Below, piece by piece: positions 1-24,600 of a DNA stretch of 64,000 nt. The stretch is from Acanthopleura granulata. Lineage: Eukaryota; Mollusca; Polyplacophora; Chitonida; Chitonidae. Below the pieces are notes generated by a model. The model saw only the letters and a list, made by a program, of their open reading frames with translations. It searched no databases and had not been told where the DNA came from. Each line of letters begins with the position of its first letter. Within the stretch, counting starts at the first letter, position 1. The stretch spans positions 11,363,491 through 11,427,490 of the forward strand of contig JABBOT010000011.1 of the NCBI GenBank assembly GCA_016165875.1. Reading direction: 5' to 3'. Position numbers and translations under genes: made by a program.

Positions 1-75
1 TATTACAGATTTGAGAATACCATAATTATTTCATCTATTACATGTATAACTAGTTTTTTTTTTTTTTTTACACAG

Positions 76-9665
<9,590 letters not shown>

Positions 9666-9934
9666 GGCGTGAATGATGGATGAGTACCAGTGTGTTACAT
9701 GTAGCAATATGCAGAGAAGTAAGATATACATGAAGAAAAAAGAAAAAAAAGATACACTATGAAATATGAACAAGTGTGTGATGATGTGTGTATGATACAA
9801 ATACAGAAGAAATACATGTAGCAGATTAGTGAAGAAACAATACATGTGGATTTGTGAAGGAAAGATAAATGGCGATATGTGAAGAAGGAATGGATATGTG
9901 AAGAAGAATAGATACATGGTCATGAATGAATACC

Positions 9935-10245
9935 AGACACATTGAAAATTAACAGACACATTGAAAATTAACAGACACATTGAAAAATACCAGACACATT
10001 GAAAATTGACAGGCACATTGAAAATTAACAGACACATTGAAAATTGACAAGCACATTGAAAATTAACAGACACATCAAAAAATACCAGACACATTGAAAA
10101 TTAACAGAGACATTGAAAAATAACAGACACATTGAAAATTGACAGGCACATTGAAAATTAACCTACACATTGAAAATTAACAGAAAATTAACAGACACAT
10201 TGAAAAATAACAGACACATTGAGAATTGACAGGCACATTGAAAAA
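9935..10245 (+). repeat. 19-bp minisatellite downstream of the kinase stop codon
   Basis: Units of ACACATTGAAAATTAACAG and variants (AAATACCAG, AAATTGACAGGC) are repeated about 15 times. It begins about 270 bp past the stop, so it may lie in the 3' UTR. The repeat keeps an opposite-strand frame open; that frame is a by-product. Confidence 0.9.
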
Positions 10246-13200
10246 GTGCATGCCCTAGGGCTGCTGAAGAAGTGACTACAGGAAAAACTTGTCAAAGAAA
10301 AGCAGAACAGTGGTGTAGTTATTAGTAGAGGTAAATCAGTCGCTGTCTGTTTGGTGCGACATTGGTGCTGTTCAGCAGCATATTCAGTACTTAAAGCGTC
10401 TTTCCCATCCATATCTATCCATCTGACTCCATCTGTGAGGGCTACTATAAACCAGGCTATTATACACATGCGTATGAGGATATGGTGTGCAAGTAATTAC
10501 AGTTCCTCTACCCCAACCCCCCACCCCTCACCCTTGCTGTCCAGTTAACACACATGTAGATACGGCTGTTGTGAATTCACTTCATGTGTTTGAATATAAA
10601 CTTACTGTATTTTTCCTTGGAGAAGCAGTTTCAGGTATCCCAAATTGGGACTTTCTCTTAAGCGACGTGTGTGTACACATCTCGTTTGTAATGTGGTGCT
10701 AGCTAGTTCAGTTTGGTAGAACAGCGCATTGTGTTATATTGTTGTACATTTGCCCTAGATACTTTTCATATTCATGGAGTGAAATCTGCTTCAACTGTAG
10801 TAAAATTAGGAATATTTTTCGGCATGTGCACCCATGCTGCCATATTGTGTACCTAATGTACTCCAGTGGTGTATCCAGTTTGTTGACAGGATGTAACTGA
10901 GTGGTGTACACAAGCAACCCAATGGTTGCAGCACAGAATTTGACCCAAGCAGCTTGTACATGTGGCTTGCCATGTACCCTGTACCCGAGCTTGTGTACTC
11001 ATGTACAGGAGGACTTTGTACACTTGTACCTGCTCTACCAGTTCATATACCCTTCTGGTCAGCTTGTTTAACCATGTTGCTAACTGGGATACACTTGCTG
11101 CCATGTAGTTTCTGCTTGTATACCAATTTTTGCCAGATTACATACCCATTTTGCCAGATTACATACCCATTTTTGCCAGATTACATACCCATTTTGCCAG
11201 GTTACATACCCATTTTGCCAGATTACATACCCATTTTGCCAGTTCGTGTAAACAATTTTTGCCTGTTCAAGTTCCCATTTTGGTCAGATTATACGCACAT
11301 TTTTGCCAGCTTCCATACCCATTTTCCTGCCTTTGTACATCCTATTTGTTAGCTTGCGTATAAATATTGCTAGCTTGAATACCCATTTAACCATCTCGTT
11401 TGTCCATTTTACATGTACAACTTTGTGTGTTTATGTATACGCAAGATTGTATATGTATGCTTGGCATTCATGTAACACCAAGGAGCCACATGTCTGCACA
11501 CCCAAGCTGTATATAGCCATGAGGTGACAGGACAAGTATACAAATATCACATCATTCAGAGCAAATCACCTTCATAGGAGCAGGAAACTAAGTTTTCATA
11601 AGTTTATGAAATACAGTAGGGCAGAGTGAGGTCATGAGAATGACAGTGAGGTGTTGAGCATAAATAGATTTGCCATGTGAGTATGGCCTGTTTTTATACA
11701 TGTACATGTGTGTATGTATGACTTGTGCCAGCTCTGGGAGTACAAAATATACTTGTACTATGACATGTGACTGTGAGTCTGATTATGAGCCGGGCTGATT
11801 TTGGGTAAGGATCTGATTATAGTCAGTATGAGTCTGTCTGAGTAGGCTGATGATGAGTGTGATTCTGATTATAATTATAAGCCGGGCTGCTTTTGGGTAA
11901 GGATCTGATTATAGTCAGTATGAGTCTGTCTGAGTAGGAGTCGGGCTGATGATGAGTGTGATTCTGATTATAATTATAAGCTGGGCTGATTTTGGGTAAG
12001 GGTCTGATTATGGTCAGTATGAGTCTGACTGATGATGAGTATGACTCTGATTATGATGAGTATGAGTCGGGCTGATTTTGGGTAAGGGTCTGATTATGGT
12101 CAGTATGAGTCTGACTGATGATGAGTATGACTCTGATTATGATGAGTATGAGTGATTATGTTGAGTATGAGTCTAGCTGAGAATGAGTCTAATTATAATA
12201 ATTATGAATCTGGCTTTGACTGAGTATGGGTCTGATAATGAACATGATTCTGAATACAAATCTGAGTGTTATTACTTTCGAATTAAAAACCCGTCGTTTG
12301 CCTCTTGCTTAGAATGACATTGATTCTTTTAAGCAAACATTTAAGGGGAATGGGATAGTTGTGTATGTATATTCACATCGAACCTCTACAGCATTAAGTG
12401 CTCATTGTATTTGCTAATATTTTTTTTGTGTTGAAAATGTTTTATTTAAAAATACATGTACATGTATGTGTTGAATAGAAACAGGGGTCCGATTCCACAA
12501 AACCATTTCTGACTTAAGTCAAAATTTCAAGTACCATTTTCAAGGACTTATTACTGGGCTCTAGAAATTAAAAGTTTGACCACATCATCCATATTATCAT
12601 CAAACAAATGTGTCAATATTTCAGCATCCAATGTCAAAAACTAAGCACTGGGACGACGTTTTAAATTTTGGCTTAAGTGGGAAATGGCTTTGTGGAATCA
12701 GCCCCAGAAAGCTTTGGTTGTTTCTTCTGTATGTTTTGACATGTTACATGGGTACATCTTCCCATGATTGTATATTGATGTTATTGCTGTGACATGGAGT
12801 TCAACTCAGTATATGTACATATAGACTGTGTTCACAAATTCTGGTACTGTTTACTGAACATCACACAACACAGGTGTGTTCAGAATGGATTCAGTGTGTA
12901 CACACTCAACAAGGATACATGTGTGCTCTGATAGAAACTTCCCATTTAGAGTTTAGCATCCTAATTAGATTCGCAACACTGTTGGTTGAAGTGTGTGATT
13001 TTTAAGAAGTTTCTGTCTGATACTGTCTCTTAACTTTCTGTAAAATGGAGAATTTTAAAGGATTGCATTTTATTGCCATTGATGTTTTACGGTGGACTTC
13101 TTATACCATTTTGAACAAGCTGAAATGTAGTTACGTCACCAGCTCTGTCTAAACTGCACTAAACTGGCTCTGGTTGGTTTACCTGTAAATGACCTAAAAT

Positions 13201-15600
13201 TTCGTCCAAAAAAAGTGCATCTTCAGAGGGAAATAAATGCCAGAAAATATTACATTTGGTGCTGAAACTTACATCTTTCCATTAGGATATCATCCTACCT
13301 TCCAAACAAACCTTAAAACACCTTCCTGCAATCAATGGAACTGCCAGAATCAGGAAAAATGAGCAACTTAGTCGTGGACGAAATTTTAGGTCATTTAGAG
13401 TATTCCCGCTTTCAGCATTAATGTACACATACTGATACACCTATATCTGTATTTAATGCGGAAATGTAACAGTTAAAGTGAAAGACAGCTCATGTTCAAA
13501 GTTAACGTAATGAAAGAAGTTGGACAATATTTTGTTTATTTCAGTAAAGTATTTTTTTAACAGTACCTACGACAGTGGAAATCAACATTTGAGTGTGCTC
13601 CGTCAGCTAGCCTAAAACACAGCCTTTCTGCCTGGGCTATGACGTAATTGTTCCAAGTGCTGAATACTCTTGTCACCTGAAACTGTAGTAAGCTGCTAGG
13701 GGTATGATAGAAACTTAAATATATCTGTAAATTTCTAACGTGAAATGATCAAGAAACTTCCTCCTTCTACCACACAGTGGTCTGGAAATACTTTGCGGTG
13801 TTGTTCATACATGCACTTGTTATAATTAAAATATATAACATTAAAACAGTGTCCTGTCCCTATCTTGTTACACATTATATTGTCAGTCAACTCAGGACAT
13901 CCGTTACGTCATTACGTCACATCCTATAAACAGCTGATGTTTCCTAGCTCTCTGATTGGTCAATCTGTCATAAGCTTGATAGCATGAGCAAAATACTCCA
14001 CACTTCACACGGAGATAATTCAGGAACAAATTCATACAAATTCAGATAGATTTTTGCATTCAAGAGATAATTTTGCTCTCTTTTTTTTCTTTTAATGAAC
14101 AGTTCCCAAGTCATGAGCTGTATTTTACTTTAAAGCATGTTAAAAAGACTGTTTCATGTCTATTTGGTAAGGCCCAAAAAGTCCAACATAGACTCTTATT
14201 GGCATTTTTTATTCCTGTTTTTTTTTTTTGTTTTTTTTTTTTATTTTTTGTTTTTTTTTACTTTCTTTTCCACTTTTCACTGACTGTGGAAAAAGGCATG
14301 GAAAAAATCATGAAGACTTTGGTTAACCATGTTTTATGTAAAGGTAACCTGTTCCTTTAAGAAGGTTTTAAGACAGGGTGTTCTAATAGTCTTTACTGGT
14401 GTGCAGTACTTTCTGCTGCCAGATGGCTATCCATTAGATTCAACACACTCAGACATTACATATACTTGTATTTATCTAATGTACAGGCCTGCTGACCTAC
14501 ATTGTAGACGCATGAATGTGAGCTAGTCTTTATACATCTAGTAATATTACTTCACTGAAAGATATAGATTTTATACGTTGGTTTCCAGAACAATGTTTTT
14601 TTTTTTTTTAAACTGTAAAAATATTAAAGTAAGCACAGTTCCTGTTAACTTACCAAGTGTGTACAGTATACATATATATAGTCTGTGCGCGATTTGCGTA
14701 CACTGTATAAAGAAGTGTGTACCACTTTTATAGACTGTAAAATATTGGAGTGTGTGCAATTTATATAGACTGTAAAAACTAATGTATGCAGTTTACACAG
14801 ACTGTAACCCACATGTGCTGCTTATGGGGACTAAGAAAGGGCATGGACAGATCATGGTGGGTGAAAAAAGAACAATGTACACTTTACATAGACCGTTGAT
14901 AGAACTTGTGCAGTTTATTTACTGCAAATAAAAAGTATATACAGTTTATCAGGTGTGTAAATAGCACTGTCTACATTTGATATGGTCTGTGTCTTTGATT
15001 TCTATAACGTTATATGCCTATAAGCATGCAGTTTTGTGAAGTTTTTAAGTTGGGATTGATTTCTACAGTTACACAGAATTGTAGATCAGGTTTTCCTCGA
15101 GTGTCTGTGAACTGTGGACTTGGACGAAAATACTGAACTCGGACCTTTGTTTCCTAGTATTGTGGGGGTGCAAGAAAGAGATGTTCTTGTCTAGGTATTA
15201 TGTTCTGTTAAGCTCGCACGAGCTGCCGGGTTTTCCCCAATCCTTATTTTCCATGAACAACCACTGCTGAGGAAGTAAAGTGTGCAGGAGCATCTAAATA
15301 GCTTCTCCTGGTTTGTGTTGGGAAATTTTCATCCATTCTTTCTCTTAAAGTTAGCTCACCTCCGTTTATGCAAATTATCTGATGTTGTGTTGCTTTTGTA
15401 TTCATTGTCCTGGTGTAATTTTACTCGTATATGCCAATTAAACCAACATGCGGAAAATGTTAGAGCTCAGCTAAATCATGTGCAAGGGTTTCAACATTGT
15501 ATTATCAATCATTAGAATCATGATAAAAAAACATCAGGATAGAAACTTGATATAATTATATGCATGATTGTTGTAATGTGTTATTTCTATTTTTATACAG
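10246..15600. other. intergenic region with minisatellites and dispersed repeats, no gene recognised
   Basis: Contents: a 21-bp repeat GCCAGATTACATACCCATTTT (about 11125-11330, about 6 copies); degenerate GATTATGATGAGTATGAGTC repeats with a longer unit seen at about 11790 and 11880 (11770-12260); a family C repeat (13190-13405); a roughly 650-bp dispersed element (13455-14130, second copy 47060-47725); a T-rich tract (14218-14263); and loose TAGACTGTAAAA repeats (14690-14960). No exon with recognisable protein similarity was found. Confidence 0.6.
13455..14130 (+). mobile_element. approximately 650-bp dispersed element, copy 1
   Basis: Diverged but collinear with 47060-47725: shared blocks include GTGAAAGACAGC, TGACGTAATTGTTCCAAG, TGAAATGATCAAGAAACTT, TATAATTAAAA, CATTAAAACAGTG, CCTAGCTCTCTGATTGGTCA and AAGATAATTCAG. 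No coding sequence is seen in either copy, so it is probably a non-autonomous transposon or another old repeat. Confidence 0.75.
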
Positions 15601-15663
15601 TTTGATGTGACAAATCTGAATGACATGATGCGGGTTCTGTTGAGTCACATTATTTACCCCATG

Positions 15664-18600
15664 TAAGATAATAATTTTGTTTTCATAAGTTCATTATGTA
15701 GAGGATTTGTTTAAACTAAAAAATGAGAAAAAAAGAGATTTGACTATTCATACATTGTACACTGAGTGTGTTATAACTTCACATGACCTTCAGCCTTTAC
15801 GATGTGAGTTTCAAAGTGGACTACAAAAGCATAAATTCACAATAACTGCCACATGTGTTGTATAGGATTTTGTGAGGCCTTGCTCTCATGCCCGTCGTTA
15901 AATGGATTGCTAATGATGACAGATTCGTTGTCAGAAATTTGACTGACCGTAAATGAGACACCTTTAGTGCATGAGAACATGAAATCCTATGCTTGAGATG
16001 TTGCAGCCATTGTGAACTTAACATTGATCATTTTTTTGTGAAAGTGACCGCAGCATTGTAACTCTTAAAACTCCTGTAGCTGAAGGTAAACGATGTTCTC
16101 AAGTACTACCACATTTGGAAGGGACGCGATTCCTTAGAGCTAGCATGAATACCAACCTTTGGCCTGCAATATGACCGTCTGTATACATGCAGACTGTGTG
16201 TACATTCATAAATGATTTACATTTCAACCAGATTATGTGCCGCAGGGTTTTAAAATTCCAGGATTGCCGTCAAAACAAGGGAGCTTTGGTCAAAACCTGT
16301 ACACCACACTACACAACATTCAAACACAAAATATGTTTGCTGGATTGGATATAATGTTACCTGCACAGAAAATCAGGATGTTTCATTCTGTTTTTTGATA
16401 ACATATGGTCATATAGTCCAATAGGTTAAGAAAAGTACAGTGGGCTGACATTGTATGCCTTACAGTTTGGTTATTTGTTGAAACCAAAACAGTGCCTTCC
16501 ATGTTAACATCCTTACATAAGCTTTTTTGAAAAATAAAAACGAACCAGTAACATTCCAGAAGTTTTCAGGATGAACACCTATCAAAAACAAATGGCAGAT
16601 GTATTGAGAGGGAGTTGGTATGTTTTGTTCTCTCACTAGACATGGTGTTTTCAATAAGCAAGGCCATCGTTAAACTGTGACTTGAGACATTTAGCATAAT
16701 GCAATCTGTTCTGCGGGTATTAACCTCTGTTTCTCTGCCGTTGTTTATTACAAGAAAGGGTCTTATGGTTCTAAATCCGTTTCAGTCAGCCTCCATGGCC
16801 TTACGTCTATAACTAAACCACTGGGACCAGTTAGTGAAAATGTGTTCAGAATTAGGCCATGGAGCCAGTTAAATGGGCCGTGATTAAAGAGTCATTCGTT
16901 ACTGTATTGGGATGAGGTTTGAATTGAAATTAAAGCTCGGCTTAGGTTTTAATACTATTATGAAGATAATAGTTGTGTTGTAAGCCAAGATTAAAGATTC
17001 ATTTTTTGTGTAAATAGGATGAGGCCAATCTTAACTTCTATTACATGTACACTTATGAAGGTAATAGTTCTGTTATAAGCCATGTAATTGTTTATAAGCC
17101 TGAATTAAAGACCGATCTATTGTGTATTAGGATAAGGCTGTGCCTGGCTTAACTTTTATTTCACTTGTGAACGTAATAGTTCTGTAATAAGCCATGTATT
17201 CAGTTATAAGCATGGATTGAAGATCCCTTTATTGTGTATGAGGATGAGGCTAAACCTGGCTTAACTTTTATTACGTGTTCACTTGTGAAGGTAATAATAG
17301 TAATCTTCAGGATGAAGGCCCGTGCCAAGCATCCATAGGCATATACATAGATGACATTTAGCCAGTGTTGGTAAGCCATAGCAGGCTATGGCGCTTAGCA
17401 TTCTACACCTCTCCTCCACTCCCCCTCTCCTCGGGAAGGAAAATATTCCCCAAACTATTGGCAAAATAAAGTGCATAGTGTCAGCTGTGAAACCAGGTGT
17501 TTTATATATATTGTCTACAAAGGTAGATAGATACAAAGTATCTTGAATTGTATTTTTGCATCAATAAACTGTAATAATGTAATCGAACTGTCTACATCTT
17601 TGTGCTTCTTCAGTCTCTTGCCAAAGGCCGGTGATTTATACCTAGTACACGCTCCTATAAAAGTACATGACTGCTGACATGTAAAGTGAAACATTCTTAA
17701 GTGAACAGCGTTAAACCTCCATCAAGTAATGCAACACCCAGGTCCTCTGGAAGTCCCATGCCGTTTCTCTGATGCGAAAGGCGATGGTGTGTATACCGTC
17801 CAGGGCACTCTGCTTTCTTCCACCCATAAAACTGGGCGACTTTTGTCGCATTAGAGTGAAATATTGAGTGCAGCGTTATGCATTAATCAGTCAATACTCA
17901 TTGAATTGGCCCCTGTGGTTATAGCGTGCTGCACATATAGTAGAGTGGTCTCCATGGCTGAGGGGGTTACCATGCTAGTGCAACGTAATGACAAGCTGGC
18001 TTCCTCTCAGGTTGTATCTGGGAAGGTCTACCAGCAACTTACCGATGGTCGTGGGTTTTCCCTGGACTGTGCCCGATGTTCCACCATAATGCTGGTCGTC
18101 GTGGTGTAAATGAAAAATTCTTGAGTATGGCACAAAATACCAATCTAATAATTAAATAAATAAGTAAATATAGCAACATTTAGGCATTGGCATTATAAGG
18201 GTGTGCCAAATGCAGCAGTTAAAGAACAATCTATATTAACAGTTAAAATAAACCCATGACAGGCGGAAAATATAGAGTTGTATGTGCACGAAAGCATTCC
18301 AGATTAAAGACTTTAAAGTGGTACTTGTTGCTTCCCCGCATGGCGCTCAGCACTGAGAGGTTAGAGTAAGGAGTCAGGACTGGTCGGCGCGGTGTCAGTA
18401 TAATGTGAGAGTGAGGTGTCAGTCCTGGTGTCTTCGGCACGATGCGCCAGTGGCGGCAGCACTTCGGTGGCATGGACTCGCCCTGCCACAATAACACAGT
18501 ATATACATTTTAAGGTCTCCCCGTTGTCGTATACATACATGCATACATACATGTACAGACGTACAAACACGCGAAATCATGGACCACATTCACCGAACTA

Positions 18601-21600
18601 TTTGTGTGCAGATTTCGGGGTTTTACTTTTTTTTTAAGGCATGAGAGTATTACACGCACACCAAAAAAACTGTCATACCCCTCTTGAATACGCAAGTTTT
18701 CGATACGTTTAGTACATATGACCTTCTTTTTTAAACAGATGATATTTCACACTTATTATTTAATGCTATCAGACATCATTTGTGATAATTTCAGCATCAT
18801 AAGTGAAATATTATGAAAACACTGCTCTGGATACAGATATCCTTCCTGTAATATAAATGGGTACATTTAAGGCGTGCACATTTAAATTCGTTCCTGTTTT
18901 AATACTATTTCAGGCATGTCCCTTTAAATTGTTTTGCTTTTTTAATATCTTATTTCATCCATGATGCGGTCAGTATCATGAAATCTCATTTAAATAATAT
19001 ACCTGAAATATCAAGTGTTACGTTTGTTAAGATTTCAAATGGTGGTGTGCTTTTTTTTTAAGAGGGTGGTCACTTTTTGTGGCCTAGCCGATAAAGGCCA
19101 CGTGATCTGTTTTGGAGTGCAAGGGGGAAGGGGGGGGGCAAATTTTGTGAAGAAGATTTATGAACTGGACAATGAAGGATCGTTTGAGCAGACTGGCATT
19201 CGTTAAGGACCAGTTGTCATCCAGCCATATGCCATGAATATCTGTAGGTCACATGTAGGACAAGTCTTCAGGAGCATGCGAATTATGCCAGAAGGTCAAC
19301 CCTGTGCACTCCTGTTTTCTGACCGCTATAAAACAGACCACCATGTCTGTGACGTTGAACCGCCGTCCAGTAAATCGAAAAATATTCGGCCGGTCACAAT
19401 AGAAAATGGGAATTACGATAACTGACAAAAGATCAGATTTCGAAGGTTACGTGTATGTTGGCAACCATTTGCCAACTATCACACTGTCGTCGTTGCTGTT
19501 GTTCTTACTTTTGATGCACTTTTTTATTTTGTATATTGTATGTCCAGTTTGGTTGACGGCTGGTATACGAATGTCTGTTTCGATGCCTACATGCATAAGC
19601 TGGTATTCTTTTGCTGGACTAAGCATCGCCGAACCATGCGCGGTAATTCTGCGTTGTTTTCATGTCCTTTGTCAAATGTGTTAACATCGCTGCATTTGCT
19701 TTTACCCAGCTCTGTTTCAGCCATGCCTTTCTGGTAGAGAGATTAATGTATCCCTTTCTACGTGGCTGGGTCAGGTTGGCTTATCTTTAGATTTTATAGG
19801 TATACGTGAACCTTGTAACACTTTCTAGAAAATTATTCATACATGACGTGTAACCCACTTGCCAGGTGATTCCCCTCACCACCGCTCCTTCCGTATGCGC
19901 GACAGTATTTCTAACGCCCCGAGACGATTTAGGTCTGTTTTCTTTTTCCTTTTTTCGCCCCAAACCTAAAGGAGAAAAGGCTTTGCATAGTTTCGTGGTA
20001 CAGAATTTCTTACAGAATGGAGGTATAATTAAATTTATGTTTGTACCTCCATTCATGGGCAGGTTCACAGCTAAGCACCAGGGGGAGGTTACGTCAAAGC
20101 ATGCCCAAGTAGGGTTTACAAAAGACTTGTTTGATGAAAATACCGTTCCGTCACATCATTTCGCTCAACTCACATAATCTTTGCAATCACTCATAATATG
20201 AGGTTTTGAACACAAGCTCCGTTAAACTCCGTTCACAGCAGATTTTTTTTTTTTTTTTTCACTTTTCGCCTCTCGGTATCGGGGGGTCAATCTTTTAACT
20301 TTTATTTTAACCAGTGGTGCATCCTCTATTCCAGCACACAAAGTCTTAATACCACGAAAACCCATGGCGCGATGGTATGTAAATTTAGAAAAGGATTTGA
20401 AGATAACTATGCTCTCACCTTTCTTTTCTCTCAGGATTAGTATATACGGCTATGGAATGACTGTCTTCATCACAGATGCTTGCTGAGCGCATAATGGCCA
20501 AGTGATTAAGAGGCTCGTTTTCAATCGCTATAAAGGGCACGTGAGGAGGGGGTTCAATCTCCGGATGAGAGGAGGGAGGATTTATAGACTTAATTCCCTG
20601 CTTTTGTGGTTTGAGAGGAATTTGTGACAACAAGCGATATACGACGATCGTATATGGTCGTTTGTGCAATCTAACTGTCGTTGATTAGCCAAACGGTGTG
20701 CATATAGGCCTATATCGTGCATATATCTGAACGTCACACGGGAGAAATTCGTCAATAACATGTTAAATGTCGATGCATGTTTACATTAGACCGCCTGGCA
20801 GTGTTTAACGTCAGTAAATCAAAAAGCGGTTTGTTACCATGCTTGAACTCGACACAGGAGCCAGCTTGCTCGCCCATGTTACTAATTTCCCCTTACAACC
20901 AGGCTTGCGATCAATTCGCCAGTTTGTCCTGATTCTGTGTTTCCCCCGTTGTTTAAACCAGTTTGTTGAACGCCACACAGCTTGTCACTGCAAGACTTGA
21001 TCGTAGCCAAACACAATACAAGGCCTTCAGACATCCGGATGTTATTTGTATTTTGTAGATGTTTTCCAAATGTTCAATGTCAAAACTAATGCAAACGAAG
21101 AAGCTGATTGCTGCCCATTTCTTCGAATAAATATAAAAATATTTTACCGATTGATAATTCAAATTTGTTGAGTTAAAGATGCACGTCGACGGACAAAAAG
21201 TAGACTAAATGAATAGTAATGAAGAAAAGGTCTTGAGACGAAAAACAGTCTTTCATCCAGGAACATTACATATCATGGTGCATCATGATAAAGGACTTTG
21301 TCCATAAATCAAACCCTAACCAGTGTATCAAAAGCTTAAGTTTGGAGTATAAGTAGGAAAATTCCTAATTAAAATGCAAGTTAAACGGGAATTTTTTTAC
21401 TCTGGTAATATTTTTACAGAGCCCAGCACACCGGAGACAACAGACCCTGAATTGGAACCTGTCTCCCTGAGTAGCTGCTGCCTCACCTTCGTCCCCACTC
21501 CTCCTGTCCACTATACCCTCTATCCATCCACTTTGTCTTCCAAGAATACCTCTACGCTCTATGCATTGCAAGAATCACCGTGACTGAGAAGTTTTTCTTT

Positions 21601-24600
21601 TGCTTGCTTAGTTAAAGGTCGCTTTCAGAAATCTTTCTACCCAAATGAGGACATCTCCTTGTAGCGGGTCAATCACAGGGTCGACGCTGAATTGCCCTGC
21701 TAAAGACACAAAGTGACGGTATATGGACTCAGGGTCTACCGTTATCATGGTGCTGCCAAACTGAATCGCCCTGCTAAAGCCACGAAGTCACAGTATATTG
21801 ACACCGGTCCAACCGTTTTCATGGTGCTGTGTCACTGAATCGTTTCGTTGCAGACATCAAGCCGACTGCTATCATGGTGCTGTCTCACTAAATCATTTCG
21901 GACTGACACCCAGCCGAACGTTTTCACGGTGCTGTCTCATTGAATCGCCTTGGACTGACAGCCCGCCGGCCGTTATCACGGTGCTGTCTCACTGAAACGT
22001 CTTGCTGAACTCACGGTATACTGATACCGGACCGACCATTTAGCCTTTGCCTATCGTCTCATACTTTACACAGAAAACAGGGAAAACAGGGAAGCCCCGA
22101 AATTGCCGAATTCATATTATTATTCAAATTATTCAAAGATTAACGATGTTAAAGACTTACGTGTCATTTAACATGGCTCGATTCGAGTTTTAACGAATTA
22201 TGAGGCAGAATCTAGGCGCCAAAACCGACATTCGTATACCAGCCGTTCACCAAAATGGGCGTTCCAGGTCATAATCGCAGGACCAGTTTCCAAAAACGAC
22301 AAATAACACAAACCCCCAAAGAACTAAGAAAATATATGAACAAAAAATTAGGACGAATTCATGCGAAGAGAAGTTATCAACAGTTTTCAATGAAGACATA
22401 ATGTATGCTCTAGGAGAATGAATGGAATGAGAATCCAAATCGTGCACATTTTAGTTTATGTGGTGTCGCTAATCAACTAAGCATCTCAGCTGTGCTCTGA
22501 TTGCAACTGTCTATATATCCAAAGTGGCGATTACATTTAACACGATGAACATACAGCCCCGAGCCCAGGGTTAAGATACAATTATTATTTCAGTCCCTGA
22601 AATTCTGAACACTCCGTCCGTATTTAGCAACTGATATACTGTCATTAAAAAGGTGTTAGCCTACCAGTCATGTAACTCAAAGCGTTTCGTGATATTTAAC
22701 CTCGAATTAATTTACGAATCAGTTCCAGAGTCTTGGTTCTAGAATCGGATGTGTTTTATTTCTTTGTTTCTTTTCTTTCAGAAAAGGGAATGTAAGGCGA
22801 ATACATATATATATATATACATGTATACATAAAGAAAAAATAGTTCTATATTTAATTCAGTCTGTTTGAGACTATATAAGCTGCATCCATGGTTTAACAC
22901 AGAACTGTATGCAGGGCTATCACAGTTAGCTGGCGCATGCCTACATATACAAAGAATATACCAGGCAGAGCTGAATTCGAACACTCGTCGAATGCAGTCT
23001 CATCGGTCAAAGGCTAGGGAATGTTTTGTCCTATAGAATATGACACTTTGCTCCGACTCAGAAATAGACTATTATTCTCTCCCATGACCGGAGAGGAAGC
23101 CAACCTGAGCTAGGCTTGAAGTCACAGCGACCGCATTGGCGAGAGGCTCCTGGGTTATTGTGCTGCGAGAGCACGCTGATCACTAGGCCATCTTCAGTCA
23201 TGTTTTATTAAAACCCAGACAGTTCTCTATGAGCTACATGTAAGAATACATTCAGAAAATTTTATCTGATCATTTAAAGCGCTGTGACGCTTGTAAGTTG
23301 AGCAGTAATATACAGCATGTTTCGCAGCACATATCCAAGAATATAGGTTAACGCCCTTGTTACCTCATAGGTGAGCATAACGGCACATCTGTACGTATAG
23401 AGATATATCACCTAGGCAAAATAACATGCCCACCAGTGCAATAACATCAGCATGTCTGATAGAGTTACATTGGCCAGGTCAACCTTTAATCAGCGAGAGA
23501 TAATTAGTCACTCTGTGTCCTCGCGGAATTCTGAGCCTGCTGTGAGAACAATGCTCCCTGTGCAGTTAATTAGGCCACGTGATGAGGTCACACATGCAGT
23601 TTGCCACCTAGTCTATACTTCCTCAGGCCAGTGCATAATAACACGTCTACATTGCTGATAACCCTCTACTCACGCATAACATTCCTTTAATCCTATTCCC
23701 ATAGTATCCCCATGGTCCTATTCCCACAGTATCCCTGCAACCCTATTTCTATAGCGTGCCTATAATTCTATTCCCCCATTGTCCCTATCATCCTATTTTC
23801 ATACAGCCCATATAAATGTATTCCCACAGCATCCCTATAATCACATTCCCACGGCAACCCTATAATCCCATCTCCAAAGCATCCTTATAATTCCATTCCT
23901 GCATTTTCCGTGCATCCTGTTTTTTTTACATAAATTCCATATGATCCTATTCCCACAGCGTCCATATGATCCTGTTTTCAGAAAGCCCATATAATCCTAT
24001 TCCCACATCGTTCCCACGATCTTGTTTTCATAGAGCCCATATAGAACCCGCAGAGTTTCAATGGTCATGTTCCCGTGGCATCAACATAATCCTATTCCCA
24101 CAGCATCTGTATGATCCCTATTCCCACAGCGTCTGTATGATCCTATTCCCACGGCGTTGACCTCCAGGTTGTTAGTTATAAGCAGAAACTTTGCAACCAC
24201 AGCTACAAAATGTCACAACAACGGGGACAAAGAACGAAGTGCTGTAATTGATACTCCTAACTTTAGATTTAGAATTTAACAGACATACCATTAATCAATA
24301 CTCAGTAGAAATAAAATTACTTAAAATGGAGTTGATCGAGTTGCACTGAAATCCACGGCTGAGACAGCTTGAGCTGGAATCGATCCCAGTGTCACACAGA
24401 TTTGTGGTCAATTGGCTAAGGCGAGTGAAACACTTCAGCGGACTGGCCCACCAAGGGCGCTGAAGTGCATTCAGCCCATACTGTCAAGTAGTACCCACGT
24501 AATACAGCAAATAAAAATACAATATAAATCTTACATATATCTGAATGGTAATTGTTACTGGTGTCCAATTACACTTCATTTACACCAGTACAATAATGAT

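Noticed and set aside
19866..20177. 103-codon + strand frame
   Set aside because: No similarity to a known protein, no splice context and no repeat of the composition seen in the true genes here.
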